Shown in pieces: positions 7,784 through 14,840 of a DNA stretch of 23,213 nucleotides (positions are counted from its first letter, which is position 1; the number at the start of each line of letters is the position of its first letter). Location of the stretch: positions 1-23,213 of the forward strand of contig NZ_DAISXK010000041.1 of the NCBI RefSeq assembly GCF_036825875.1. Reading direction: 5' to 3'. A program made the position numbers and the translations under genes. The notes beneath the pieces were generated by a model. It ran no database searches. It was given only the letters and a program-made list of their open reading frames with translations, and was not told where the DNA came from. The DNA comes from Paucihalobacter sp036825875. GTDB lineage: Bacteria > Bacteroidota > Bacteroidia > Flavobacteriales > Flavobacteriaceae.

Positions 7784-8401
7784 TTAGAGGTTGAGGAAGT
7801 TGTAATCCAGTTCTGAAAAATGCTTTAAAACTTTCGGTAATGCATATCTCATATTTCTTTCAGCCTTTATACTATCATGAAAAACAACAATACTTCCTTT
7901 TGTTGCTTTTGCAATAACATTTGCTAAACAAGTTTCAGGGGAAATATCCGATTCCCAATCGAAGGATAATACATCCCACATCACAATTTTAAAATTTAGG
8001 GATGTCAAGCTTTTGCCGTGAGCTAATTTTAATTTTCCGTAAGGTGGTCTGAATAATTTAGAATTTATCTTGTTAGAAGCTTGAGCAACATCTTCCATGT
8101 AAACTTCAGCACTGTGTTTCCATGCGTTTAAATGATGCTGAGTATGATTGCCTACAGCGTGGCCATCGTCGAGAATTCGATTATAAATTTCAGGATACTT
8201 GTCAACGTTATTACCAATACAAAAAAATGTAGCCTTGGCATTATATTGATTTAAAGTGTCTAAAACAAATTCTGTAACACCTGGTGTTGGTCCGTCATCG
8301 AAACTTAAATAAAGTATCTTTTCGTCGGTTTTTATGTCCCAAATATATTTGGGAAACAACCGTTTAGCAACTTCAGGTGTTTTGACGGGCGTAAACTTCA
8401 T
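7784..8401 (-). CDS. Polysaccharide deacetylase, NodB homology domain (CE4)
   Basis: A 205-residue protein consisting almost entirely of one NodB domain. All five CE4 motifs are visible: SFDDGP (catalytic base D35, metal D36), NHTQHH (metal-binding H86 and H90), RPPYG (R118-G122), WDVLSFDW (W142-W149) and VFHDS (H175). An active metal-dependent N-deacetylase acting on GlcNAc-containing polymers or peptidoglycan is expected. There is no signal peptide or membrane segment, so either the enzyme is cytoplasmic or export is non-classical. That is notable for a family that is usually secreted. It begins six bases after the stop of the upstream DUF2723 gene, strongly suggesting co-transcription and perhaps a shared glycan or glycoprotein pathway. 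The substrate is not determinable from sequence. Confidence 0.92.
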   Translation of the reverse strand: MKFTPVKTPEVAKRLFPKYIWDIKTDEKILYLSFDDGPTPGVTEFVLDTLNQYNAKATFFCIGNNVDKYPEIYNRILDDGHAVGNHTQHHLNAWKHSAEVYMEDVAQASNKINSKLFRPPYGKLKLAHGKSLTSLNFKIVMWDVLSFDWESDISPETCLANVIAKATKGSIVVFHDSIKAERNMRYALPKVLKHFSELDYNFLNL

Positions 8402-8407
8402 CGCCTT

Positions 8408-11400
8408 CTAATTTTCGGCATTGATGCTTTTTATAAGTGAATCTAAAAATGCGTCACCTTCATCCAAAATGGGAGTTTCCTCCTCTGCTTCTTCACTGCC
8501 CATAAAATGTTCGAATAATTTCAAGTGGTTGTTGAATTTTTTAGATTCTTCTAAGGCAAAATCAGTATCCTTATAAACCACTAATACATCCACTAAACTT
8601 CTATAGCGCTCAATATCGGTGAATATTTCTTCAATATATCGCTTTTGGTTTTCTAAGGTAAGTCCACTAAAATAAACCAAACTTTCTTGGTATTTTTTAG
8701 CAACTTCTAGATATAAGTTTCTCGCTTTGTCATGTTTTTCAACTTCATAATAGGCGCTAATATATGGTTCTAAAAGTGTGTAATATTCAAAATGTCTCAC
8801 AGGCATTTTTTCCATTGCTAAATCGGCAACTCCTTCGGCTTTTTCGTATTCGTTTTCATTGATAAGTTGTTCTATTAATCTTGCCAAATTACCTCGGTAG
8901 GTAATGCCGTTTTTGCGTGTTTCGGGGTCGTGATAAATGTTATCGCTACCACTATTGCCCCAATCCCACGACATTACCTTGTTATACATAGTTTCGCTAT
9001 CAACGCGTCCCATGTCAAATGGGTTGGCTTTGCTTACTGGAGTTTTAATAGGTACTAATTTGTAAACGAGACCGTCGAGTTGTAAATAGTCTTTAAGCCA
9101 GATATAATCGTCGTTACCAAAACTTCCGCCGCTAAAATAAATGGGTCGTTCCCAGTCGTTATTAGCAATAATATCTAACATGAGCAATCTGTTTTTGTAA
9201 AGCGCACTTTCGGTTATGGTTAAATAAAGGGTGTCTTCCATTAAATGAGCATCTTTTTCACTAACAATTCTGTTTTTGATCGCATTTTCTTTGTTGACAG
9301 GAACTTTTAAATGCCTTGTTGGAAAATAGTTAGAATTGAGCATCTGTCTTGGATAGTAACTTATATCTTCGCCAGTTTGCTGCAGAATATATTTGAGTTT
9401 GGTTTTTGGGTTATCACTACTTACAAAATCTATAAATTCTTTTATATCGATGGTGTCCTGCGAAATTTCTCTTCGCATGATGTAATCTCTGGTGCCATAT
9501 TTATACTGGTCGTGCGTTAACTGCGACGGAATTGGGTCACTCTCGTAAGCCTTACGTTTCATTTGGTCAATGTACCAGTCGGTTTGAAATAGGCTAGTAT
9601 TTACTATACGAACATCGGTACGTATGCCTTCAATTTCTTGAGCATACCAAAGTGGAAAAGTGTCATTATCACCAATAGTAAAGAGAATGGCGTTTGGCTC
9701 GCAAGATTCTAAATATTTAACAGCCATTGCCTCAGCAGTTCTTCTGTTAGAACGGTCGTGATCATCCCAGTTGTTCGCTGCTAAGATAATAGGGACAACT
9801 AAACAAAGAATAGTGACGATTGGAGCTAACAGTTTTGAGGTGATTTTTGGTCGCAATAATTCGTAGATTGCATAAACGCCAAATCCAATCCAAATTGCAA
9901 ATACATAAAAAGAGCCGACAACTGAATAGTCGCGTTCACGAGGTTCAAATGGTCTAACGTTGGTGTAAACTTGAATAGCAATTCCTGTAAATAGGAAGAA
10001 AACGAGCATCACCCAAAACATTTTTTTATCGAAATGTAACAGAAAGAACATTCCAATAAGTCCAAGCAAAAATGGCAAAAAATAGTAAGTGTTTCGCGCT
10101 TTATTATTTTTTACATCGCCCGGTAAGTTGTCTTGAGACATGCCTAAATGCATTTCGTCAATAAATTTAATACCACTTATCCAATTGCCATTAAAAGCAT
10201 CGTATTTTCCTTGAACATCATTTTGTCTTCCCACAAAATTCCACATGAAATAACGCCAATACATATATCCTAATTGGTATTGAAACATATAGGCAATATT
10301 ATCACCAAACTGTGGCGTTTCAATGTCGAGATAAGATTGACCGTAGGTTCTTAAAAATTGATTGTAATCGTCGTAATCTATTTCGCCTGCTCTTACTTTT
10401 TGTCTAAAATCGTTAACCAAGGCAACTAATTCTGTTTCTGAACTATACTCGGGTTTGATTTTGAAATTGACATAGCCCGTGAACATCATATAGTTTTTTG
10501 CATGTTCGCTACTCCACATTCTTGGTAAAAAAGTGGCATGTTTAGAGTTGTAATTTTGTTTAGCATTTTTATAGTCGTTTACAATGACGTATTTGCCTTT
10601 AGCATCATCCTTTTCGTATTTGGGTTTATCATCAACAAAAGGTTTGTTTTCATCCGCGCCTGAGTAAATTTCGGTGAACTGTGGGCCATAAAACAAATGT
10701 GTTTCGGGGTATTGTTCTAGGTTATAATACGCTAAAAGCTCGCGTGCACTTTCCGGATTATTTTCGTTTATTACTACCATGGCGTTAGCGCGTATTGGTA
10801 GCATAAGCCATGAAGAACTTCCGATAATTACAAACATCAAACATAAAATAATGGTATTGATGAGCGTTAGGCCTTTCTTTCTTGTGTAATCCAGTCCGAA
10901 ATAAAACAAGGCTATCAGTAGCAATCCGGCTATGATGGTGCCAGAATTAAATGGCAAGCCAACCGAGTTGACAAAGAATATTTCCAGAACACTAAAAAAT
11001 CTTAGGATATTGGGAAACATTAATTTAAAAACAAATAATAAAACGGCAACCGAAACGATATTAGCAATTATAAATCCTTTAATTGTAACGGTTTGATAAT
11101 TTTTAAAGTAATAAATCAGTCCAATGGCCGGAATGGTTAATAATCCCATAAAATGTACGCCAAACGACATTCCAACAACAAGTGCTATTAAAATAAGCCA
11201 TTTGTTGCCGCGTGGTGTGAGCATATCTTGCTCCCAGCGCAAGCCTAAATAAAACATGACGGACATAATAAGTGTGGCCATAGCATACACTTCTGTTTCA
11301 ACAGCGTTAAACCAAAATGTATCGGTAAAACTAAAAGCCAAACTTCCTACCAAACCACTTCCAAGAATGGCAATTTGATTTCCTTGAGAGGCTTCACCAT

Positions 11401-11728
11401 TAACACGTGTTATTTTTTTAAGTAATAAAGTGATGCTCCAAAACATGAACAAAATGGTAAAAGCACTAGAAAAAGCACTCATCATATTTAGCATTATACC
11501 AATTTGAGCAGGCTCTAAAGCAAATATTGAAAAGAATGCACCAAGCATTTGAAAAAATGGAGCGCCTGGTGGATGCCCAACTTGAAGTTTAGATGAGGTG
11601 AGAATATATTCGCCAGCGTCCCAAAAACTAACGGTTGGTTCAATGGTTAATGTATAGGTAATCAGAGAAATTACAAAAACCAACCAACCTAAAATGGTAT
11701 TCCACTTATTAAAGCTAAATTGTGTCAT
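8408..11728 (-). CDS. DUF2723 giant membrane protein, putative GT-C-type glycosyltransferase
   Basis: An 1106-residue integral membrane protein of the DUF2723 family (PF11028), widespread in Bacteroidota and often auto-annotated as a protein O-mannosyltransferase-like GT-C enzyme. The N-terminal hydrophobic domain (about 10-330) starts with the family signature EPTVSFWDAGEY (D37 and E40 are candidate catalytic or metal residues) and GHPPGAPFF. A second membrane cluster lies at about 545-675. After it comes a soluble region with the highly conserved FTIGDNDTFPLWYAQEIEGIRTDVRIVN (near residue 685). The C-terminus from about 930 looks helical and TPR-like (NEYEKAEGVADLAMEKMP, KHDKARNLYLEVAKKY). 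Glycosyl transfer from a lipid-linked sugar to an exported acceptor is inferred from fold similarity and is not established here. The gene leads a minus-strand pair with the deacetylase. Confidence 0.9.
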   Translation of the reverse strand: MTQFSFNKWNTILGWLVFVISLITYTLTIEPTVSFWDAGEYILTSSKLQVGHPPGAPFFQMLGAFFSIFALEPAQIGIMLNMMSAFSSAFTILFMFWSITLLLKKITRVNGEASQGNQIAILGSGLVGSLAFSFTDTFWFNAVETEVYAMATLIMSVMFYLGLRWEQDMLTPRGNKWLILIALVVGMSFGVHFMGLLTIPAIGLIYYFKNYQTVTIKGFIIANIVSVAVLLFVFKLMFPNILRFFSVLEIFFVNSVGLPFNSGTIIAGLLLIALFYFGLDYTRKKGLTLINTIILCLMFVIIGSSSWLMLPIRANAMVVINENNPESARELLAYYNLEQYPETHLFYGPQFTEIYSGADENKPFVDDKPKYEKDDAKGKYVIVNDYKNAKQNYNSKHATFLPRMWSSEHAKNYMMFTGYVNFKIKPEYSSETELVALVNDFRQKVRAGEIDYDDYNQFLRTYGQSYLDIETPQFGDNIAYMFQYQLGYMYWRYFMWNFVGRQNDVQGKYDAFNGNWISGIKFIDEMHLGMSQDNLPGDVKNNKARNTYYFLPFLLGLIGMFFLLHFDKKMFWVMLVFFLFTGIAIQVYTNVRPFEPRERDYSVVGSFYVFAIWIGFGVYAIYELLRPKITSKLLAPIVTILCLVVPIILAANNWDDHDRSNRRTAEAMAVKYLESCEPNAILFTIGDNDTFPLWYAQEIEGIRTDVRIVNTSLFQTDWYIDQMKRKAYESDPIPSQLTHDQYKYGTRDYIMRREISQDTIDIKEFIDFVSSDNPKTKLKYILQQTGEDISYYPRQMLNSNYFPTRHLKVPVNKENAIKNRIVSEKDAHLMEDTLYLTITESALYKNRLLMLDIIANNDWERPIYFSGGSFGNDDYIWLKDYLQLDGLVYKLVPIKTPVSKANPFDMGRVDSETMYNKVMSWDWGNSGSDNIYHDPETRKNGITYRGNLARLIEQLINENEYEKAEGVADLAMEKMPVRHFEYYTLLEPYISAYYEVEKHDKARNLYLEVAKKYQESLVYFSGLTLENQKRYIEEIFTDIERYRSLVDVLVVYKDTDFALEESKKFNNHLKLFEHFMGSEEAEEETPILDEGDAFLDSLIKSINAEN

Positions 11729-11828
11729 GGATTCAAATTAATATTGGGGCGAATTTAACAATTATAATATAAAGGTGTTTAATTAATTAACGAACCTTAA
11801 CCTTTATGTATTATTTTCCTCTATTATT

Positions 11829-11858
11829 TTGTGCAAACCAAACTTTCTTATAAATTTG
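11829..11858 (+). promoter_or_regulatory. Promoter of tRNA-Gln (TTG-N19-TAAATTTG)
   Basis: TTG at 11829-11831 and TAAATTTG at 11851-11858, spaced 19 bases, give a full match to the flavobacterial housekeeping sigma consensus TTG/TAnnTTTG. The -7 element ends 16 bases before the first base of the mature tRNA, so transcription would start roughly ten bases upstream of it. The preceding AT-rich stretch, 11729-11828, shows nothing else I can identify. Confidence 0.75.
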
Positions 11859-11874
11859 CATCCTCAAATAAAGC

Positions 11875-11947
11875 TGGTCTATGGTGTAACTGGCAACACG
11901 TCTGGTTTTGGTCCAGAAGAGTCTAGGTTCGAGCCCTAGTAGACCAA
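11875..11947 (+). tRNA. tRNA-Gln (anticodon UUG)
   Basis: A complete cloverleaf can be drawn. The acceptor stem is TGGTCTA (11875-11881) with TAGACCA (11940-11946). The D stem is GTGT/ACAC with loop AACTGGCA. The anticodon stem is TCTGG/CCAGA with loop TTTTGGT, giving anticodon TTG. The variable loop is AGAGT, and the T stem is CTAGG/CCTAG with loop TTCGAGC. The discriminator is A and CCA is not encoded, so the 3' end must be added by nucleotidyltransferase. UUG reads CAA and, by wobble, CAG codons. A promoter lies directly upstream and a terminator seven bases downstream, so this is a single-gene transcript. Confidence 0.96.
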
Positions 11948-11953
11948 CAGGAG

Positions 11954-11986
11954 TCCCAATCATGAAAGTGATTGGGATTTTATCTT
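11954..11986 (+). terminator. Rho-independent terminator of tRNA-Gln
   Basis: TCCCAATCA (11954-11962) pairs perfectly with TGATTGGGA (11969-11977) around a six-base loop TGAAAG. A T-rich tail TTTTATCTTT follows. It begins seven bases after the tRNA and points the same way. Confidence 0.85.
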
Positions 11987-12010
11987 TAATTGGGCATGGG
12001 CGAGAAGCCT

Positions 12011-12035
12011 GTGCCTAGCGGAGTCGAGGTGAGAC
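12011..12035. repeat. Possible remnant of a TCGACTCCGCT-type interspersed repeat
   Basis: The stretch around CCTAGCGGAGTCGAGG forms a small hairpin-like palindrome: CCT at 12014-12016 and AGG at 12027-12029 flank an AGCGGAGTCG core. It resembles the short 'CTTCGACTCCGCTCAG' intergenic element I know from many Bacteroidota genomes. It is GC-rich against its AT-rich surroundings. No second copy lies in this window, so the call rests on recalled resemblance. Confidence 0.35.
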
Positions 12036-12041
12036 TTAGAT

Positions 12042-12085
12042 AACCAAAAATTTCTAATCATAAGAATGGTTAGGAATTTTTGGTT
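12042..12085 (-). terminator. Long hairpin downstream of the universal stress protein gene, possible bidirectional terminator
   Basis: A 19-base left arm (12042-12060, starting AACCAAAAATT) pairs with 12067-12085 around loop TAAGAA. The only two deviations are positions where plus-strand RNA would form G-U pairs. The stem contains an A5/T5 tract, so transcripts from either side would form a hairpin ending in U-rich pairing. It lies 43 bases past the stop of the minus-strand uspA-like gene, which makes terminating that gene the likeliest role. It could alternatively be a mobile repeat arm. Confidence 0.5.
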
Positions 12086-12128
12086 TATGACTGTTTTTGA
12101 TTAAATGAAGAATGAACTATAATTCCCA

Positions 12129-12953
12129 TTAAATTTTAAAAGTAATCACAGGTCGATTGGCGTGGTTAACAATATCTTCGCTTATACTGCCATTAAAAAA
12201 ATGAGCAATACCTTGTCTACCGTGCGTGCTAATTCCAATTAAATCGGCGTCGATTTCTTTTGAGAAATTAAGAATGCCTTGTTCAACGCTTTCGTCGTTA
12301 TAGATATTTATCGAAATAGGAAAGTAGACTTCATCTTTGGTAAATTCGTTTATTCGTGCCTTAGCCTCTGTAGTTGTAGTAAAATTATTAGGCGTGTTTA
12401 CCATTAATAAATGGATAGTCGCCTCAAAAGCCTTTGCAAATTTCACAGCTTGTTTATAAGTTTCTTTGCTGTCATTTTTAAAATCTGACGCAAATACAAA
12501 GTTGTCGATATAAAAATTTTCGTGGTTATTTTTAATTACTAAAACAGGTACTTTTGAGCTTCTCACTACTTTTTCGGCATTGGACCCAATAAAAACCTCT
12601 CTTAAGCCACTAACGCCATGCGAACCCATAACAATCATATCAATATTTAATTCTTTACAGGTATCTTTAATCTCTGAAAACGACAAATCAGATTTAACTG
12701 TTTGAAACACTTCAAGTCCTTTTAAATAATCTTGCGACATAACAGTTTCAAATTGCTGTTGAGCCATTTTTATAAAGAACATTGCTTCTGGCAAATTACC
12801 ACTTGACCCATAGGCATCAACACCTTGAAGCGGCAGTTCAAGCATATGCAACAAATAAATTTCGCTATTGTGATTTCTCGCAATCTCGGCGGCCACCTTT
12901 AGTGCGTGCTCTGCTTGATCAGAAAAATCTGTTGGAACTAATATTTTTTTCAT
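12129..12953 (-). CDS. Tandem-domain universal stress protein (UspA family)
   Basis: A 274-residue cytoplasmic protein made of two Usp domains. Domain 1 (about 1-141) starts MKKILVPTDFSDQAEHAL and carries the ATP-binding pattern G-x2-G-x9-G-S at G110, G113, G123-S124 (MGSHGVSGLREVFIGSN). Domain 2 (about 148-274) starts with NFVFASDF and ends with STHGRQGIAHFFNGS. There the first glycine of the pattern is serine (S242), while G245 and G255-S256 are kept. Nucleotide binding is therefore confidently expected only for domain 1. Usp proteins help cells survive starvation and stress, but the precise role is not inferable. The gene is transcribed away from rimP, with 149 bp between the two start codons. 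No clear promoter motif is visible on its own strand. Confidence 0.93.
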   Translation of the reverse strand: MKKILVPTDFSDQAEHALKVAAEIARNHNSEIYLLHMLELPLQGVDAYGSSGNLPEAMFFIKMAQQQFETVMSQDYLKGLEVFQTVKSDLSFSEIKDTCKELNIDMIVMGSHGVSGLREVFIGSNAEKVVRSSKVPVLVIKNNHENFYIDNFVFASDFKNDSKETYKQAVKFAKAFEATIHLLMVNTPNNFTTTTEAKARINEFTKDEVYFPISINIYNDESVEQGILNFSKEIDADLIGISTHGRQGIAHFFNGSISEDIVNHANRPVITFKI

Positions 12954-13010
12954 GTTAGGTTGGATTAGAATTTCAGCTTAAAAGTAACAAAAAAAAGGCA
13001 TTGTCTCAAC

Positions 13011-13042
13011 TTGTAAAAGTCAAGATAAATTTTGTATCTTTG
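13011..13042 (+). promoter_or_regulatory. Promoter of the rimP-nusA-infB operon
   Basis: TTG at 13011-13013 and TATCTTTG at 13035-13042, spaced 21 bases, match the TTG/TAnnTTTG consensus. Transcription would start near 13048-13050, leaving a leader of about 54 bases before the rimP ATG that contains little apart from the hairpin at 13067-13093. Confidence 0.75.
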
Positions 13043-13066
13043 CGCCGTTGTACGAAAGAAAAATAT

Positions 13067-13093
13067 GAGGGGACACAAAAGTCCCCTCTTTTT
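13067..13093 (+). terminator. Terminator-like hairpin in the rimP leader (candidate attenuator)
   Basis: GAGGGGAC (13067-13074) pairs perfectly with GTCCCCTC (13081-13088) around loop ACAAAA, followed at once by TTTTT (13089-13093). This has the form of a strong intrinsic terminator, yet it sits between the operon promoter and the rimP start codon, only nine bases before the ATG. The sense of the hairpin matches transcription of rimP-nusA-infB. Regulation by conditional termination, or by hiding the translation start, is inferred. NusA, encoded in the operon, is a known modulator of hairpin-dependent termination. Confidence 0.75.
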
Positions 13094-13102
13094 ATACTTA
13101 AA

Positions 13103-13567
13103 ATGTTCAAAGAAAAAGTAAAAACACTTTTGGAAAATTGCCTAGACGAGAGGCCTGACTTATTTCTTATTGATTTCGAAATTTTAGAAGATCAGTCCAT
13201 TCGTGTGGTAATTGATGGAGATAACGGCGTTGCGGTTGAAGACTGCATGCTAGTCAGTCGCGCGATAGAACACAACTTAGATAGAGAAGAATACGACTTT
13301 TCCTTAGAGGTGTCTTCTGCGGGTGCGCTATCACCAATCATAAATAAAAGACAATACAAAAAAAATATTGGCAGAACATTGGAAATAAAACTCAAGGAGC
13401 AAAAACCTTTTGAGGCAGAATTAACCGAAGTTGATGATAATTCCCTAACCCTCAAATGGAAATCAAGAGAGCCCAAACCTGTTGGCAAAGGAAAAGTGAC
13501 GGTATTGAACGAAACTAAAGTTGATTACCAAGATATTGAAAAGGCAAACGTTATAATTAAATTTTAA
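13103..13567 (+). CDS. rimP: Ribosome maturation factor RimP
   Basis: A 154-residue cytoplasmic protein that assists maturation of the 30S subunit. The N-terminal alpha/beta domain is clear from LFLIDFEILEDQSIRVVIDGDNGVAVEDCMLVSRAIEHNLD, followed by the family signature YDFSLEVSSAGALSPI (E. coli type: EVSSPG; here SSAG replaces SSPG). The C-terminal Sm-like barrel runs from about residue 85 (NIGRTLEIKL, FEAELTEVDDNSLTLKWK). The start is ATG 13103. The frame is open 102 bases further upstream, but that stretch contains the promoter and leader hairpin, so it is not coding. It precedes nusA by 12 bases as the first gene of the conserved rimP-nusA-infB operon. Confidence 0.95.
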   Translation: MFKEKVKTLLENCLDERPDLFLIDFEILEDQSIRVVIDGDNGVAVEDCMLVSRAIEHNLDREEYDFSLEVSSAGALSPIINKRQYKKNIGRTLEIKLKEQKPFEAELTEVDDNSLTLKWKSREPKPVGKGKVTVLNETKVDYQDIEKANVIIKF

Positions 13568-13579
13568 TTCCTAATAGAT

Positions 13580-14812
13580 ATGGAAAATATTGCGTTAATT
13601 GAATCATTCTCAGAATTTAAAGATGATAAATTAATTGATAGAGTAACCCTAATGGCCATCTTGGAAGATGTGCTTAGAAGTGCTTTAAAAAGAAAATTTG
13701 GAGACGATGATAACTTTGATATCATTATTAATCCTGATAAAGGTGATTTGGAAATATGGAGAAATAGAGTGGTAGTTGCAGATGAAGATGTTGAAGATCC
13801 CAATCAAGAAATTGCATTATCTGAAGCTCAAAAAATTGAACCAGATTTTGAAGTAGGTGAAGATGTAGCTGAGGAAGTTAAATTGATAGATCTTGGAAGA
13901 CGCGCAATATTAGCATTAAGACAGAACCTTATCGCTAAAATCCACGAACACGATAACACCAATATATACAAGCAGTTTAAAGATTTAGAAGGCGAGATTT
14001 ACACAGCCGAAGTACACCATATACGTCACAAAGCGATCATTTTATTAGATGATGAAGGCAACGAAATTATTTTACCAAAAGACCGACAAATTCCTTCCGA
14101 CTTTTTTAGAAAGGGCGAAAATGTAAGAGGTATTATTGAAAGTGTGGATTTGAAAGGAAACAAGCCAACTATTATAATGTCTAGAACGTCACCAATTTTT
14201 CTGGAAAAATTATTTGAACAAGAAATACCTGAAGTTTTCGATGGTTTAATCACCATCAAAAAAGTAGTTAGAATACCAGGCGAAAAAGCCAAAGTAGCAG
14301 TAGATTCATATGATGACCGTATAGATCCAGTTGGTGCTTGTGTAGGTATGAAAGGTTCAAGAATTCATGGAATTGTACGCGAACTTGGCAACGAAAATAT
14401 CGATGTTATTAATTACACCAATAACCTTCAGCTATTTATTTCTAGAGCACTAAGTCCAGCAAGAGTGTCATCGTTAAAAATAGATGAAGAAACCAAACGC
14501 GTTGAGGTTTGGTTAAAACCAGAAGAAGTATCTAAGGCTATTGGTAGAGGCGGACATAATATTAGATTAGCAGGTCAATTAACAGGTTACGAAATAGATG
14601 TATTTAGAGAAGGTGCTGAAGAAGATGTTGAATTATCAGAATTCACCGATGAAATCGAGAGCTGGATTATTGAAGAATTTAGTAAAGCAGGTTTAGATAC
14701 CGCCAAAAGTATTTTAGAACAAGATGTTGAAGATCTTGTAAAAAGAACAGATTTAGAAGAAGAAACCATTTTAGATGTTCTAAGAATTCTTAAAGAAGAA
14801 TTTGAAGAATAG
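13580..14812 (+). CDS. nusA: Transcription termination/antitermination factor NusA
   Basis: A 410-residue RNA polymerase-binding factor that controls pausing, termination and antitermination. Domains in order: NusA N-terminal RNAP-binding domain (1 to about 125, starting MENIALIESFSEFKDDK); S1 domain (about 130-195, GEIYTAEVHHIRHKAIILLDDEGNEIILPKDRQIP); KH1 with GMKG loop near residue 256 (VGACVGMKGSRI); KH2 with GRGG at 322 (VSKAIGRGGHNIRLA). A helical acidic tail follows (DVELSEFTDEIESWIIEEFSKAGLDTAKSIL, then DLEEETILDVLRILKEEFEE). It is shorter than E. coli NusA (495 aa) and lacks the duplicated acidic repeats, as expected outside Proteobacteria. Start codon and spacing (12 bases after rimP, 28 before infB) fit a tight operon. 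Confidence 0.97.
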   Translation: MENIALIESFSEFKDDKLIDRVTLMAILEDVLRSALKRKFGDDDNFDIIINPDKGDLEIWRNRVVVADEDVEDPNQEIALSEAQKIEPDFEVGEDVAEEVKLIDLGRRAILALRQNLIAKIHEHDNTNIYKQFKDLEGEIYTAEVHHIRHKAIILLDDEGNEIILPKDRQIPSDFFRKGENVRGIIESVDLKGNKPTIIMSRTSPIFLEKLFEQEIPEVFDGLITIKKVVRIPGEKAKVAVDSYDDRIDPVGACVGMKGSRIHGIVRELGNENIDVINYTNNLQLFISRALSPARVSSLKIDEETKRVEVWLKPEEVSKAIGRGGHNIRLAGQLTGYEIDVFREGAEEDVELSEFTDEIESWIIEEFSKAGLDTAKSILEQDVEDLVKRTDLEEETILDVLRILKEEFEE

Positions 14813-14840
14813 AAGAAATAAGTTATATTAACACCCATTT

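Noticed and set aside
9311..9520. Plus-strand frame of 69 codons inside the DUF2723 gene
   Set aside because: A chance open frame opposite a well-conserved coding segment, with no start context or recognisable domain.
11875..12128. tRNA-Gln as an integration site for a mobile element
   Set aside because: No integrase, no direct repeat of the tRNA 3' end within the window and only housekeeping genes beyond it.
13001..13102. In-frame upstream extension of rimP by 34 codons
   Set aside because: It covers the promoter and leader hairpin, and the encoded residues do not resemble RimP; ATG 13103 gives the normal family N-terminus.
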